NCBI GenBank assembly: GCA_001598975.1
Contig: BBXU01001530.1
Span: 1 to 64,000, forward strand
Direction: 5' to 3'
DNA: 64,000 bases
Source: Parachlorella kessleri
Taxonomy: Eukaryota > Chlorophyta > Trebouxiophyceae > Chlorellales > Chlorellaceae
The notes below the pieces were generated by a model, which was not told where the DNA came from, did no database searches, and saw only the letters and a list, made by a program, of their open reading frames with translations. A program made the translations under genes and the position numbers. Below are positions 1 to 11,084 of the stretch, piece after piece; the first letter of the stretch is position 1, and each line of letters begins with the position of its first letter.

Positions 1-603
1 GGGGGAGCTTACTGGGTAGCTCTCTAGCCTATAGGGGACGAGCTTACATGTCAGCCAAAGGGTCAGCGCAGAACCGCAACAGAAGGGTTTGCGGGTGTGT
101 GAAGTGTCCAAGCACGCTCACAGGGTTGCCCTTGGCAGCCGGTGCCATAGCACAAAGGGCCCAGCCCGGTGCATCTGTGGGCAGCTGGGGAGGCTGTGCC
201 AGCGACTAGTACATACCACCTCATAAGTCCCACACGCCCAGATTGCTACTTGCAGTGCATCGTGCAGGGAGGGCTCTCCACTCATCAACTGACATGGCTG
301 CTGGCAGCTTTGCCTGCTCACAGGTACAGCCCAGCTGCCACCAGCCTAACCACTTCACTCGTAGCGCAGGCAGCAGCCGACTGGGCACCTTCGAGCCACC
401 CATGCCAAATCCGGGATTCATCCCACCCCATGCACATTGCTGCCCCAGCATCCAACCCACTCTTCCAGCTCAAGCGGCACGGTATCCACCAATTCCCCCA
501 CGCTAGATCCCAAGGACCAGATGCGATCCAGTACGGCTCCACTACTCGAGCTCCCCAAGGGCTCTGCGACGACTAACCCATGACTCCACCGAGCATCACC
601 CAC

Positions 604-1758
604 CTGTAGTCATCCTGGGGGATGTACCCCTGTGCCACCGAGCCGTCCGTGTACACCACCAGGCAAGGTCCCTCCAGGTACATGCTGTCGTGCTGGCTGA
701 AGAAGCGAACCTGCACTCAGACCAGCCGTGGCTTTGCTCAACGGTACATGCGTACTGGAGGGGTCCTAAGAATGGAGGGACCAGATGGTCGAAGGAACCC
801 AGCCAGGGCGATGCAGCCAAGCACAGCTGCCTCCACCACTGGTGGCTTGTTACCTGTGAGAAGGCGCTGCTGTTACCCCTGGCCAGCTACCTCCCCACTT
901 CCGCTTGTGGCCCTTTTGTATGGAGTACCTTACCAATCAGCACCTTGGACGGACGTCAGACCCCCCACCCTTTGGCAATGCGGAGTGCAGAGCCCCGTAT
1001 CAGCAGCCCAGCAGCCGGTTAGGGAATTCTCCATTCAAGCCTCCATTCATTAAACCCGACCACGCACCTCTGAGACCTTTTCCAGCCGGATGTCCCGCAA
1101 CAGCTCACTGTAGTTGAGCCGCCGCCGAACCACAGGCAGCCCGTACCGGGGTTCATACAAGTACTGCGGCTGCCCCTGCGTAAACTGCTGCTGCTGCTGG
1201 GAGGCTGGCTGCTGCGGTTGCTGAGCTTCCTGCAGCTGCTGCTGCTGTTCCTGCTGCTGCTGAGACCTCTGCTGCCGCAATCCTGCTCCTCCGGCGGCAA
1301 CCTCGCCGCTGCTGGATGCCTGCAAAAAACGGTTCAAGGTTGGTCGCCAAAGGGCGTTAGAAACTCATGCGTGCATATACATATATGTATGTACATATGG
1401 CCGTTACATGTGTATATGCATATCATTTATTACAGCTCAAGAAACCCAACATGTATAACGACAGGTTTGGTCGCCTTACCGCAGCACTAGGTACAGCCCT
1501 CCGGTGTCTGCTAGGAGTCCAAGGTCTGCAGGCTGGCTGCAGGGCTAACCGTAGAAACCTTGGTCTACATGGGACCTACACAGAAATGACATTGTGACAG
1601 TTAGAGGCACGCAGAGCTGCCACGACACCCCAGACATGGCCACCATGTCTGCTCGCTACCTTGCTGTGCAGCTTTGATAAGGTTGACCTCCGCTGAATGC
1701 TCTGATGAGTGTGCAGCAAGCTATATTGTGTTCCGGACAAAAACATATGCTGCACCAT
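604..1758 (-). CDS. FtsH/FtsHi-like protein, N-terminal part (partial, runs off left edge)
   Basis: Minus-strand exons read as 1660..1758, 1480..1575, 1068..1319 and 604..710, with consistent phases; further exons should lie in 1-600 and beyond the window but I could not resolve them. The first ~65 residues are rich in Arg, Ser and Ala with few acids, like an organellar transit peptide. A Gln-rich stretch follows (CTG/CTC-rich DNA near 1180-1270). Residues ~130-185 read LNYSELLRDIRLEKVSEV, then RFFSQHD, LEGPCLVVYTDGSVAQGY and IPQDDYR, which is the pattern of the intermembrane/lumenal FtsH N-terminal domain (a 'YSELL..I....V..V' start and a 'DG..A.GYIP' turn). The AAA and protease parts are outside the window, so active FtsH cannot be told from inactive FtsHi. 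The start at 1758 is chosen only because it gives an open, in-phase first exon; the two 5' exons are uncertain. Confidence 0.55.
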
Positions 1759-2391
1759 GGTGGTCGATGGAGGTGTTAAAGGGCATATGGACACATAGAG
1801 GGAAAGGTTAAAAATGTTGATCGGTCTTCTAACGCAACGAAACACATCCTGGGCTCGCTCATCCATCAGCTCCCGCCATCATGAGCTGTGGATTGGCTCT
1901 GCAATCGATGCAATCAGAGGGCCAAGGAGGGAACGGAGAGCATCCCACAGCACAAGTACATCGTTGGCGATGCTTGCAAGGACACTTCATTGTTCTGCCA
2001 ATGTGGCTAGGTTAGGGGTCTGTTGCTGGCAGACCGGCGCCTGTTAAGACATTAGATGGGCTCACAGGAAGGCAATTATGTTGTCAGAGGTTGCATGCTG
2101 ACGGCTATGACTATTGGTCTGTACCCAGGCTCGGGTATGAAGTATAGTATTAGCTTAGCTGACATCTTGCGACAGCATACCAGGGTGGCTGCCTTGAAAC
2201 AGCTGTGAGGGGCCCCGACCCTCCAAGCCATTCACTTGTCAGTGCCTTGCTATGAAACAGCTCTGGAAGCTTGCACTTTCCATCACATAAACCCACTGGT
2301 ACACCCAAATGTCAATAAATGCTGTAATAGAGATAAGAGGAGCCGGGCACATGCCCTGCCTGGCAGACGCCTATCACTGAGCCGGGCACCC
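1759..2391. other. Spacer between FtsH-like and DONSON genes
   Basis: No supported gene. It should hold the promoter and 5' UTR of the FtsH-like gene and the 3' UTR of the DONSON gene, both on the minus strand. No other structure was seen. Confidence 0.5.
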
Positions 2392-5300
2392 TCAGGCCAG
2401 GCGAGCTGCCGACTTGCTGCTCAGCTGTGCCGTGAAGATGCCGCCGTCGCAGCGCAGCTCCCGCACCACATTGCAGGACAGCCCTGCCACTCCCGCCTGC
2501 CAGCGTGCAGCCTCCTGCGCATCCCAGCAACCCCTGCAGCCAAGCGTGGACCCCAGGAATGGCAGCTCAGGAAAGAGAGATTACTTTGGATGACTGCAGA
2601 TGGAAGTATTGCTGAAAAGAAGCCAGTGTTGCAGTGTCGGAATCGAAGTGCAAGGGCTTACGTAGGTAGAAAGCAGTGCACAGCGAACAGCAGAGGCTGG
2701 CCTGTACAAATGCGTCTCACACCACCCACCTTTCCCTGGCTGCATAGTCGTCCAGGCATTTGCCATCTCTTCTGCTACCGCCGCCAGCAGGTGCCGCCTC
2801 GCTGCTGGGCTGCCAGTTCAGCGACAGCGTGCTCGGATGTGTGTCACACATCAACGTGAAGCAGCCGTCCTACAAGGCAGAGACACTGGGTTGCCTGCTC
2901 ATGTGCTTGCGTAATGCATGCCTAGCATGAATTGGATTTCGCATCACAGGTTCGATAGGATGACCACTTAGTGAAGGTGGGCCCCCACCCCTCCAAGGTA
3001 TGTACCAGTCAGCTGCCACTTGACAGCTGGCTCGCACTTTACCCACAGGGTACACTATCTGCCACCTAGTTAAGGTCTTCTTGCAAGTTTCCTTGCCTGT
3101 GTGACCGAGAAGATGGTGGTGAGCCGGTCCAGCACCCAGGGTGGCAGTAGCCCTCTCAGCTCCAGCCGATGCTGTGCTTTGGCCAGGTCCCGGCTGTCCG
3201 CTCCTAGCACCTGCAGGGACGGGGCACCAGCTCAGCTTCTTTCTGAGCTGAGTACCCCTTGATGCCTGGGACAGACCTCGCTATCACAGGAGACTAGTTT
3301 CAACATAAGGCCATGTAGCACAGGCTGGCTAGAAGCACCCGAAGCCTGGGAGCAAGCGGCCTTTGTTTATGAGTGGAGGTCCGCTTGCAGGCCTATGCAT
3401 GACAAGCCAGGCATATCGTGAAAGCCCTGCTCCGATCACCCGCGGAGCTGATGCAAACACCAGCTGCGACGTCTTTCTGACCGGTCACCTTAGGTTGCAG
3501 CGCCTGGAGGCTGCCATGAAGGAAGCCGGTCGGAGAGAGCAGCAGTGGCACATCGCTGTCATCCCCATGCAGCCGCCAGCTCTCATTGAGCAAGAAGTCA
3601 AACAGGCCATGGACCCGCAGGGACCCCTCAAACACCAGCACTGACTGACTGCCGCCTGCGCCATCGTCCGCCATGGCTGCTGCTGCTGCTGCTGCTGCCG
3701 CTGTGTCAGCCCCAAGGCCGCGGGACATCAACGGGGCGGCAAAGCCCAATCCCAAACCCTGCTGCAACAGCGCCCGCGTGCCCGCGGTCGACCGAGTCAG
3801 TATGGCGTGAACTCTCTGGCGTCCGCCCACGCCTGCTGCCCCAAAGAATGCCACACACTCGCGGCTGCTGCCCTGCATCACAGGACAACGCATGGTTGAC
3901 AGAGCCAGTACTTGCTGTCAGGCACCGCGAGTCTGCTCACCAGCAGCCCCTCTCGCCTTTGGCATCGCCACAGCGAGCCAACACATTCCACCTCAGGTGG
4001 AAAGAAGGATTGACTGCTCAAGTGGCGCGCAGCTGCAGGTGTGCACTTTGTGCAAGTCTGTTGCACTCATTGATGATGCCTTTCCCAGGCTCGTGCTTAC
4101 CTCCGGCGCAGCATAATAGAAGGCTGCACACTGTCCGTTGCGGAAGTTATCATACAACGAACAGAAAGCTGCCTGCCAGTCCCGCCGCCGGTCCAGCGTC
4201 TCAGTATCTGGGCCCTTGGTCCTGCTGCTGGCTGATGCCGCCCGTGCCGCCTGCGGGTGCTGGAACGACAGCAATGCACCCAGATACTGCTGCCGAAGCG
4301 ACAGCCCAGCAGTGCCGCTACAGCCAGCTATGCACCGCTGCACCTCCACCACTGCAGCATTTGTAGCACCACCTGTCTGTCAGATGTAGCTCTTTGGGGG
4401 ACATTGCCGTTTAGGTTTTGCTCCACACCATGGAAATGTCCTCTAGCCAAGGGATTTATGTGGAATGGGAGTGTTTCAGGCGCTTGCTGCAACAGGGCAC
4501 TATGCATGCTGCTGAGATGCAGTGCTGCAACGCCGGAGAAACACCCCAACATGCTATGCAGATGTCTACCCATCAGATACACAACAAGGCCCAGCACTGT
4601 GCGTTGACTTCAAAACTTGTGTGGACTTAGCCTTGACTAACCTTCCCTGGCAGAAGCAAGCTGCGCCTCCTCGCATATGCTGAAGGGCCTGGGCGATGAG
4701 AAGCGGGCGGTGGTTTTCAGGCTCCAGTCAATGGGCGCCGCCTCAGAGGGCGGCAAGTGCCGCTCAACTGCTGTCTGCGTACCAGCGCTGGCCCCAGTGC
4801 CCAAAGTGGGTGCAGCAAGCGGCGGAGGCAAGTAGTCACCATGAAGGCTGAAGACCGAGGGCTCCTGCATGCAACAATGTGAGCCTAGGAATCCTGGGAA
4901 GTACCATGGAACTCTCTATTTTTGCACCTTATGGAGCTAACGAGCGTGGCAAGGTCACGTGCAAGGTTGTGCGGGTACCTGCTTACCTTGAAGGAAGACC
5001 TGCCAGGCCGCTGGCTAACAATATCGCCAAAAGTGCGTGCATTACGCGGCCTGCGCAAAATGGTTTCCAGTCAGGGCTATTCATGGGAGCGTGGCGGCCA
5101 TGGGTGGGGCAAGCCTTGCAACCTCCTCACTCACCGCTTGCTCTCTGGCTGCTGGCTATTTGCTGCACTGCCCTTGGGGATGAGGCCGCTGAAGTCTGTT
5201 GGGAGCCTGCAGAGGCGTGTTGAGCCTCAGTGAGTCTAGTGTGGACAATTTAGTGAGTAGTTAGTAGTGTGGGTAATATAGGCACTGGGCAGAGGCACAC

Positions 5301-5616
5301 AATCACACCTGGCTGAGCCGGCTTGGCTTGCAGGCGGCCTCGAATTCTCGAGGAGCTCGTCCACTAGGTTGCCGGTGGGGAGAGGCACCAGCGTCTGGCC
5401 CCGCCTAGAGGTGAGGTCCTTAGTCTGCAACAGCAGGTATCACTTTTGAAATTGCTGGAACGGCCTTCCGAGGGCGTGTAAGCGTGATCACGGGCTTAAG
5501 GACCACACCAGGGGCTTGCAGTCAGGTGTCCTCCGCTTGCCAGCTGCCGCATGGCCATCTTTGACAGTAGGGTACGTGTCCTTCAGGTTTGCGTTCTGGT
5601 GAAGCACGCCAAGCAT
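2392..5616 (-). CDS. DONSON: DONSON homologue (replication fork protein), 10 exons
   Basis: Exons: 5509..5616, 5309..5424, 5135..5206, 4987..5050, 4642..4864, 4101..4351, 3489..3872, 3097..3210, 2730..2869, 2392..2533; all phases close to give 537 residues, near the length of animal DONSON. Diagnostic blocks are IDWSLKTTARFSSPRPFS (~165-182), DWQAAFCSLYDNFRNGQC (~253-270), VLVFEGSLRVHGLFDFLLN (~356-374) and LELRGLLPPWVLDRL (~422-436), each matching the DONSON family, which helps assemble or activate the CMG helicase and protects forks in the nucleus. Between the last two blocks and the end the match is weaker, but the C-terminal RELRCDGGIFTAQL fits the family. An alanine run (~337-345) is a local insert. 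Intron 8 uses a GC donor (CAG|GCAAGG). The start is the first Met of an open exon; a further 5' exon is possible. The gene is divergent from the 6.0 kb gene. Confidence 0.88.
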
Positions 5617-6023
5617 GCTGGCCTTCACGAGTGCGGCGGCAAGCCAGGCAGGTAATTGTGCAAGACTGCTTGTTGGGTGGTTGCCAAGCGTGATCGCCCG
5701 GCAACGAGCAGTAGCAGGTGCACAGAGCTCGCTCTTGTCCGTATATTGCGTCCTGGGCGAAGCTGGCTCGAACTGCTCCTACTTGAACGCAAATAACCCG
5801 GGGAATGCTGAGCTGTGCTGCGCTGATCAGCCCTGACGATCAGACAGAACTATGCCAATCGGGCCTTTCCTCTCCAACCTTAAGGCGAAGACAAATGTCG
5901 GGCTACTTTCCGTTGGCTTACCGTGACCAATCCGCGGATGAGGAAGTCAGGCGAGGCCACATCACGCCTTCAGAACAGCTTTCACTGTTATATGGGGCCT
6001 GAGAGTCAGGGTTCCAGCGGTGA
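5617..6023. promoter_or_regulatory. Divergent promoter region, DONSON / 6.0 kb gene
   Basis: About 400 bp between two divergently transcribed genes, so it must hold both promoters. No TATA box or known motif was identified. A possible upstream exon of the plus-strand gene around 5896-6012 cannot be excluded. Confidence 0.4.
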
Positions 6024-8280
6024 TTGGCAGCAGTACTTTCAAATCTCTTATTTTTGTCCTGCAGACCCTTCACTTGGACTGGGGCCGGCTCTGCTGCAAC
6101 TGTTCCAAGCGACGCACGACGGCCACCTGTCTGGGTCACAGCAGCAAAGTTGCAAGCACCGTGCCCAGCACAGGAGGCTCTAGTCTCTCAGGCACAGCAG
6201 CAGAGGCTAGCGCTAGCGCAGGAGGTCGTCCAGAAATGCATGGAGCTTGGCCTGTCGCGTCCACCAGTGACCGCCAAACGGGCGGACCTTTCACAGCGAA
6301 AGACAGAGCACTCAACCGCCAATCAAGCATTGGAGCAGCAGCCCGCTTTTGCGCAGTTGGCTCAGGCTACATCACAGCTCCAGCGGCAGAGTGGTGTGCT
6401 TGTGAGCGCTCTGGAGACACAGTCATCGCAGCTGGCCGCACAGCAGCGCCTGCTGCAGGAGCTCACCACAGGCATGCTCTTCATGGCATCCAAAGCAGGT
6501 GCTAGCTCAGCTCCTCCAGGGCCGGCAGGACTACCACTTGCGGCCCAGCCGGCAGCGCCCACTGCAGCTGGCCCTGCCGTGGGGTGCAGAGCAGAGTCTG
6601 CTGAACCTGCTCCACATCAGTACAGGGAGCAGGCGCCAGGGCAGCAAGAAGGCCGTCACAACACGCTGCTGCAGGACCTTGCTGGCATCTTGGCGGCCAG
6701 GCAGAGGGAGCAGCATAGAAAGGCCAGTCCCAACATAGCTACAGAACTAGTAGATGATACAGCCTTAAGGGAGCGCCCTATAGCTAGGCACCTAGCCGGC
6801 CCAGCTGCATCACCGCTTCTGCCAAGGGGTCAGCTGGCAAAGGCAGCTGATACTGCACCATGGTTCCACAATGCTGTAGCTACTAAGCCGCCAGCAAGTG
6901 GTCCAACGCTTGCTGTAACAAAGGCACAGCCGTCGCCTGTCAAGTCCTGGGCAGGCGGTCAGGTTGATGCAGCAGAACCCACTGGCAGCAGGCAGCCTGG
7001 CCACAGCAAGGCAAAGCAGGGTTGGGATGACAGCCCTGCACCGCGAGACCCCCTGCACAAGTTCCGAAGAGCCTCGCGCCTGGATGTGCCTGCCAGCCAG
7101 CCTCCGCGTCCTCCTGGGGCCAGCGCCAGCCTTGCAGCCCAGCTGCTCATGCGAGAGCTTGAGAAGTATCAAAGGCCTCAGCGCCCCAGGCCTCAGTTGA
7201 CAGCAGCCCGTACGCAGGTGCCTCCATCATCAGCAGCAGTTCCTCCACTGGCGGCAGGAAGAGCGGCAGGTGCGCATGCAATGTCAGCATTGCCACGCGC
7301 CAACGGGGGTGCTTCTACCAGCGCAGGTGCAGCATGCATGGTTGCTGCATCCTTCATCGGACAGGGTGGAGCAGCTCATATGGCTGCAGGCATTGCTGGC
7401 ACAGCTGCTGATGGGAATCAGCTTGCTGCTGGGCAGATGCCGCCAGACAAATCTAGTAAGGCGACCAAGTCAGCAAGGAAGCGGCATCATAGTGCAGAGC
7501 AAGTAAGTGGCAAGGTGGACCCCAGCTCAGAGAAAGCCGTAGCTAGCAGGTTGCTTCCTCGGAGGTATGCTCCAGCGGAGGCAGCTGCCCAGGCGGCGGC
7601 ACCGCAGGATGACGGAGGGAATGCTGTTTCCAGAGCATCAGTACCATCAGATGCTGGTAGAGGGGGGGCTATGCCCGGAGCACCGTCACTACGAGGGCCA
7701 GACGCAGCAGCTGTGACCAGGTTGGCTGTGACAGGGCCCAGCTGCTGCCATTGCCCTGCTGAGCATCAGGGCAGTGCTGCCCTGACCTGCAAGATGCAAC
7801 CAGCTGTGCAAGCTAGCCTTCCTGGAGTCGGGCAGGGCAGCAATGTAGTGGAAGTGCAGCATCAGGAAGCACGGGGCTCTGCAGTGAGCGGAACAGTAGA
7901 TCGCCGAGGGGAGGGCGCCTTGCCTGCTGCCCAGCAATCCATGATGCGTGAAGACATGCTCCAGGTGCGTAGGGTCTCCTTCATTTTGGCAGTTAGTGTG
8001 CTCTGCTGTAGGCTTTCCCCTGCTCCAAGCATGCAGGCCTGCAACCTTGCCTGGATCTGTGATTGGTGGCAGGTGGTGTAAACAGAGAAGATAGCCTGCA
8101 TTGTCAGTCTTGCAGGAGTGCCTTAACCAGTGCTGGTCGGTTTTGCAGGTTGCCCTCGGCAGTCTCCTCGATGCTTCAGCAGTTGGATGCACCGCTATTC
8201 CAGAAGACGAGCTTTCAGACATCTGTGAACTAGCAATCGAGCAGCTTCTTTTGGGGGAGTTTGTGCCATGCACAGACTGA
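6024..8280 (+). CDS. Unrecognised low-complexity protein with N-terminal coiled coil
   Basis: Two exons: 6024..7964 and 8149..8280, joined in phase 0 after DMLQ (donor CAG|GTGCGT, acceptor TTTTGCAG), giving about 690 residues. The residues around 60-150 are Gln/Leu-rich and look helical (SQLQRQSGVLVSALETQSSQ), a likely coiled coil. The middle is rich in Ala, Pro, Ser and Gln and probably disordered. The last exon is compact and acidic: DELSDICELAIEQLLLGEF, ending VPCTD. I do not recognise the family. The start is uncertain: a pyrimidine tract ending TGTCCTGCAG at 6064 looks like an intron acceptor, so the ATG at 6024 may lie in an intron and the true first exon upstream. A 1.9-kb exon is unusually long beside its neighbours. 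It might be a centrosomal or scaffold protein, but that is only a guess from composition. Confidence 0.6.
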
Positions 8281-9203
8281 GCCGCCTGGCAGCATCAGAG
8301 GCCCCCTTGCATTCAAATTGTTTAAGGGAGAGATAGCTTGCAATGTGGGTGCTAGAAAGGCAAACATGGCAAGTATTATAGCATCTTCACTTGGGCTGCA
8401 AAGAGACCTCGCCGGGTAGCTCAGGCAGGCAAGGTGCCGGCGTGCATACGTGGCGTAACCTTGAGATCCCACAAAGCCCTAAGGGTAAACAGATTTGTGA
8501 TTGAAGCCAGTTGGACTTGAGAAGAAGGCAGTTCAATGTTGATACATCCGTTTTGTAGGCACGTCACCCTGTTCTCCGCAGCCCTCGGGTCCTGCTGCAC
8601 CTGCTGTTCTAGTGGCCTTAGCTTGCCTTGGGGGGAGACCTGCTGGCTCAGAGTCAGGCAAGCCACATCAATACCTTGCATCCAGCCCTATCTATATTGC
8701 TGTCTGTTCGCATTACCTGTCATTCATCAAGAAACTACGCATTACTGCATTTAACCGCTCTCAGCTCGGCCCTGGCTATTTCCTCTATTCACACCGCCTG
8801 CAGCCTCGGTGGGTGTTGCCCGGGTTCATTTGTTGATGGTGAGGGTCTGTGACGGCATCCCTGCACGTAGTCCTGTCAGTACACTTCCCCTCTGTCCCTC
8901 CTCTGCTCGCAACGTCTGACTGAGTGAACACACATGCACAGCTGAAGAAGGGAATAATCGTTCACACAACCGCTTTGGTACTTTTGCGGAAGAAATTACC
9001 ACTCAGGGAAGCAAGTACAGAACACCACATATTGGCATATTTAGACTAGGCAACTGCTTATTTAAAATGAGCAAATGACAGTTACTCTTTTCTTTATTTC
9101 ATGCACTTCCCCAATGTGCAGCTCTCAACATCACTGACTGTCTCTCACCCGATGGCCCCCCGTTGCACTCTCGCTTGCTCACTCAGACTTGGCCAGGCAG
9201 GCA
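8281..9203. other. Spacer between convergent genes
   Basis: The 6.0-kb gene ends at 8280 and the NTF2-like gene ends at 9204 on the other strand, so this holds two 3' UTRs. The stretch 8940-9100 is more AT-rich than its surroundings. No gene, RNA or repeat is supported. Confidence 0.5.
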
Positions 9204-10837
9204 CTAGTCAATTCCGCCATAGCTAGGAGCCTGTCGTGCTGCTTGCAGCTGTAGCTCTTTGCCCCACCCCAGCCAGCGGAACACTGCATTGGTGATTCCA
9301 GCATTGAGGCGGCGCCAGAGCATAGGCAGCTGGGGCCCCACGTTATCCCACTCATCCTCATGACGGACCACCTGCAGTGCTCGTAAGTAGAGGTGTGGGC
9401 CGTAGCATGTATCTTTTTTAGGCGGGAACTAGCAGGGAGGCCGCAGGGTTCTTGTCCCACAGCGTCATTGATGACATATATCAACGCCGGTCCTTGAGAA
9501 CACCCCCTCATCGTCTGACAGCCTACAACCTTGGTCCGCGACAGTGCAGTAAGACCCCAGTTGGAGCATCCTTTGCACACTCACTATCAACCGGGTGAAG
9601 TACACCTGCATATCGCACATCTGCTACAACAACAAAGTTGCCCAGTGCACCTCACCTGCTTTGACTGTGGGTCTATTGTGAGGGTGGTGGTCACTTCCAG
9701 CCGCACGTCATCAGGCAGCACTTGTTGGCTGATCTTGGTTGTCCTAGAAAACCTGTACTGCTGTGTGTTCTGCGCCGTCACCTGCGCATGCAAAATGCGA
9801 TGAGGATCGCAGACAGTGGCGGTGTCAGCTGGCTTTAGGGTGGCCTGGGAAGTTCGTACTCATGCTTAGCATTGACTGCTCTTACAGGTGAGGCGCAGAA
9901 GAGGGGCCTCTGAGCTAGGACCTAGCCCTGGCCTAGGGTTGTCCTTGGGTGAAGGCACCTGTGTCGAGGAGGCTGGGGCGCCTCACCACAACGGCTGTCC
10001 TAGCATGCCAGTGCCACGGCCACAGCAGGGCCAGCCACGTGTGCCCTGATATCTTCTATCAGGCTACCTCACAAAGTCAACACTTGCCTGCCACAGCCCC
10101 GCGTAATACCCATCTCTGACAGGGCCTCCTTTCAGCTCCCCAACCTCCACGCTCGCTTGGCTGAAGATCCTGCAGGGAGGAAGGCCAGCCGGTGGCGATG
10201 GGGCATGTGAGACCCAATGAACAGGTTGGAAGTAAAGCAGGAGGAACAGGTTGCTACAGGATGACCCAGGCGCTACGGATGAAAGAAGGGTGGGCCATTG
10301 TGGAACATAACGTGACAGCACAGCGGGTTCAGTGTGCTCCTACCAAGCAGGAGAACCGTCACCTAAGGGCGGCTCAAAAGAGCTTGATGTGCCTGTGCTG
10401 CAGGACGGAGGTAGAAATGATACATGCCACCCTGGCTCACTTGTGTAGGGCGTAGAACTGCAGTTCAATGGAGCTCCTAGGGTGAGCTACAACCAGGTTG
10501 TCCACGAAGGTGGCGTTTGGGGCATAGCACGAACGCAGTGTACCGAGGAAATCATGGGTGTTTTCCTGCATTCTGGTGATCAGCGCCAGTGCCTGACTGA
10601 AAGCAGTTGCTGGTTGCTGCCGGGGCTTTTTACTCTGTCACTTCAGGCATTGCACTCTGTTACCCCAACTTGGCTCAGGCTTGAAGTTTTGCCAGGCAAG
10701 GACCCTGCTGAACCCTGGCTGTACTCACGGTACTGTATAGCCTGAACACGTTTTGAACAAGTCCTTGGAGACCGGGAGGAGTAGCGGTGGGGTCGTGTAA
10801 ACCGGGCGAGGTTGGCACTTGCATCCCCAGATTGCAC
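9204..10837 (-). CDS. NTF2/SnoaL-like fold protein, probably organelle-targeted
   Basis: Exons: 10729..10837, 10441..10609, 10088..10169, 9656..9781, 9204..9371, giving 217 residues with all phases consistent. Residues 1-36 (RFTRPHRYSSRSPRTCSKR) are Arg/Ser-rich and look like a transit peptide. The rest fits the plant NTF2/SnoaL-like family of small cone-fold proteins: a helix and first strand with CYAPNATFVDNLVV, then IELQFYALHK, a strand ending QQYRFSRTT, and LEVTTTLTIDPQSKQVVRHEDEWD. The 'T.DP.....RHEDEW' segment is typical. The tail NAGITNAVFRWLGWGKE is hydrophobic and may sit on a membrane. No catalytic residues can be named and the biochemical role is unknown. Intron 3 uses a GC donor (CAG|GCAAGT). 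The gene is divergent from the UBC6-like gene, with only 247 bp between start codons. Confidence 0.68.
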
Positions 10838-11084
10838 TGATCACCTACTTCTGGCTGTGACCTGTCGCTATAATGAAATGAATGCGATTTAGGTTCGATA
10901 TATATGTGCAGTAGGAGAGCTAAATGGAAACCATGAGTGTTAAGGGCGCGACCGGGAAACTCTAAGCACCGCGTCCTGGATGCACCAGCCTGCCTCTGTT
11001 TTATTTGTGTTTGTAAGTAATCTCACAACCTTCGCCACTTGTTCTGCATTTGGGAGTTCGGAGTGACAGGGACCGAGGGGCACC
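10838..11084. promoter_or_regulatory. Short divergent promoter, NTF2-like / UBC6-like
   Basis: 247 bp separate the two start codons on opposite strands. It contains an AT-rich patch near 10860-10910 (TATATAT at about 10900), a candidate core promoter. No further motif is recognised. Confidence 0.5.

Noticed and set aside
3393..3893. 166-residue minus-strand frame as a single-exon gene
   Set aside because: It reads exon 7 of DONSON plus flanking intron; the true boundaries are 3489..3872.
6020..6505. Overlapping plus-strand frame in another phase
   Set aside because: The main frame continues for 1.9 kb and joins a well-formed last exon; this one ends early and has no splice continuation.
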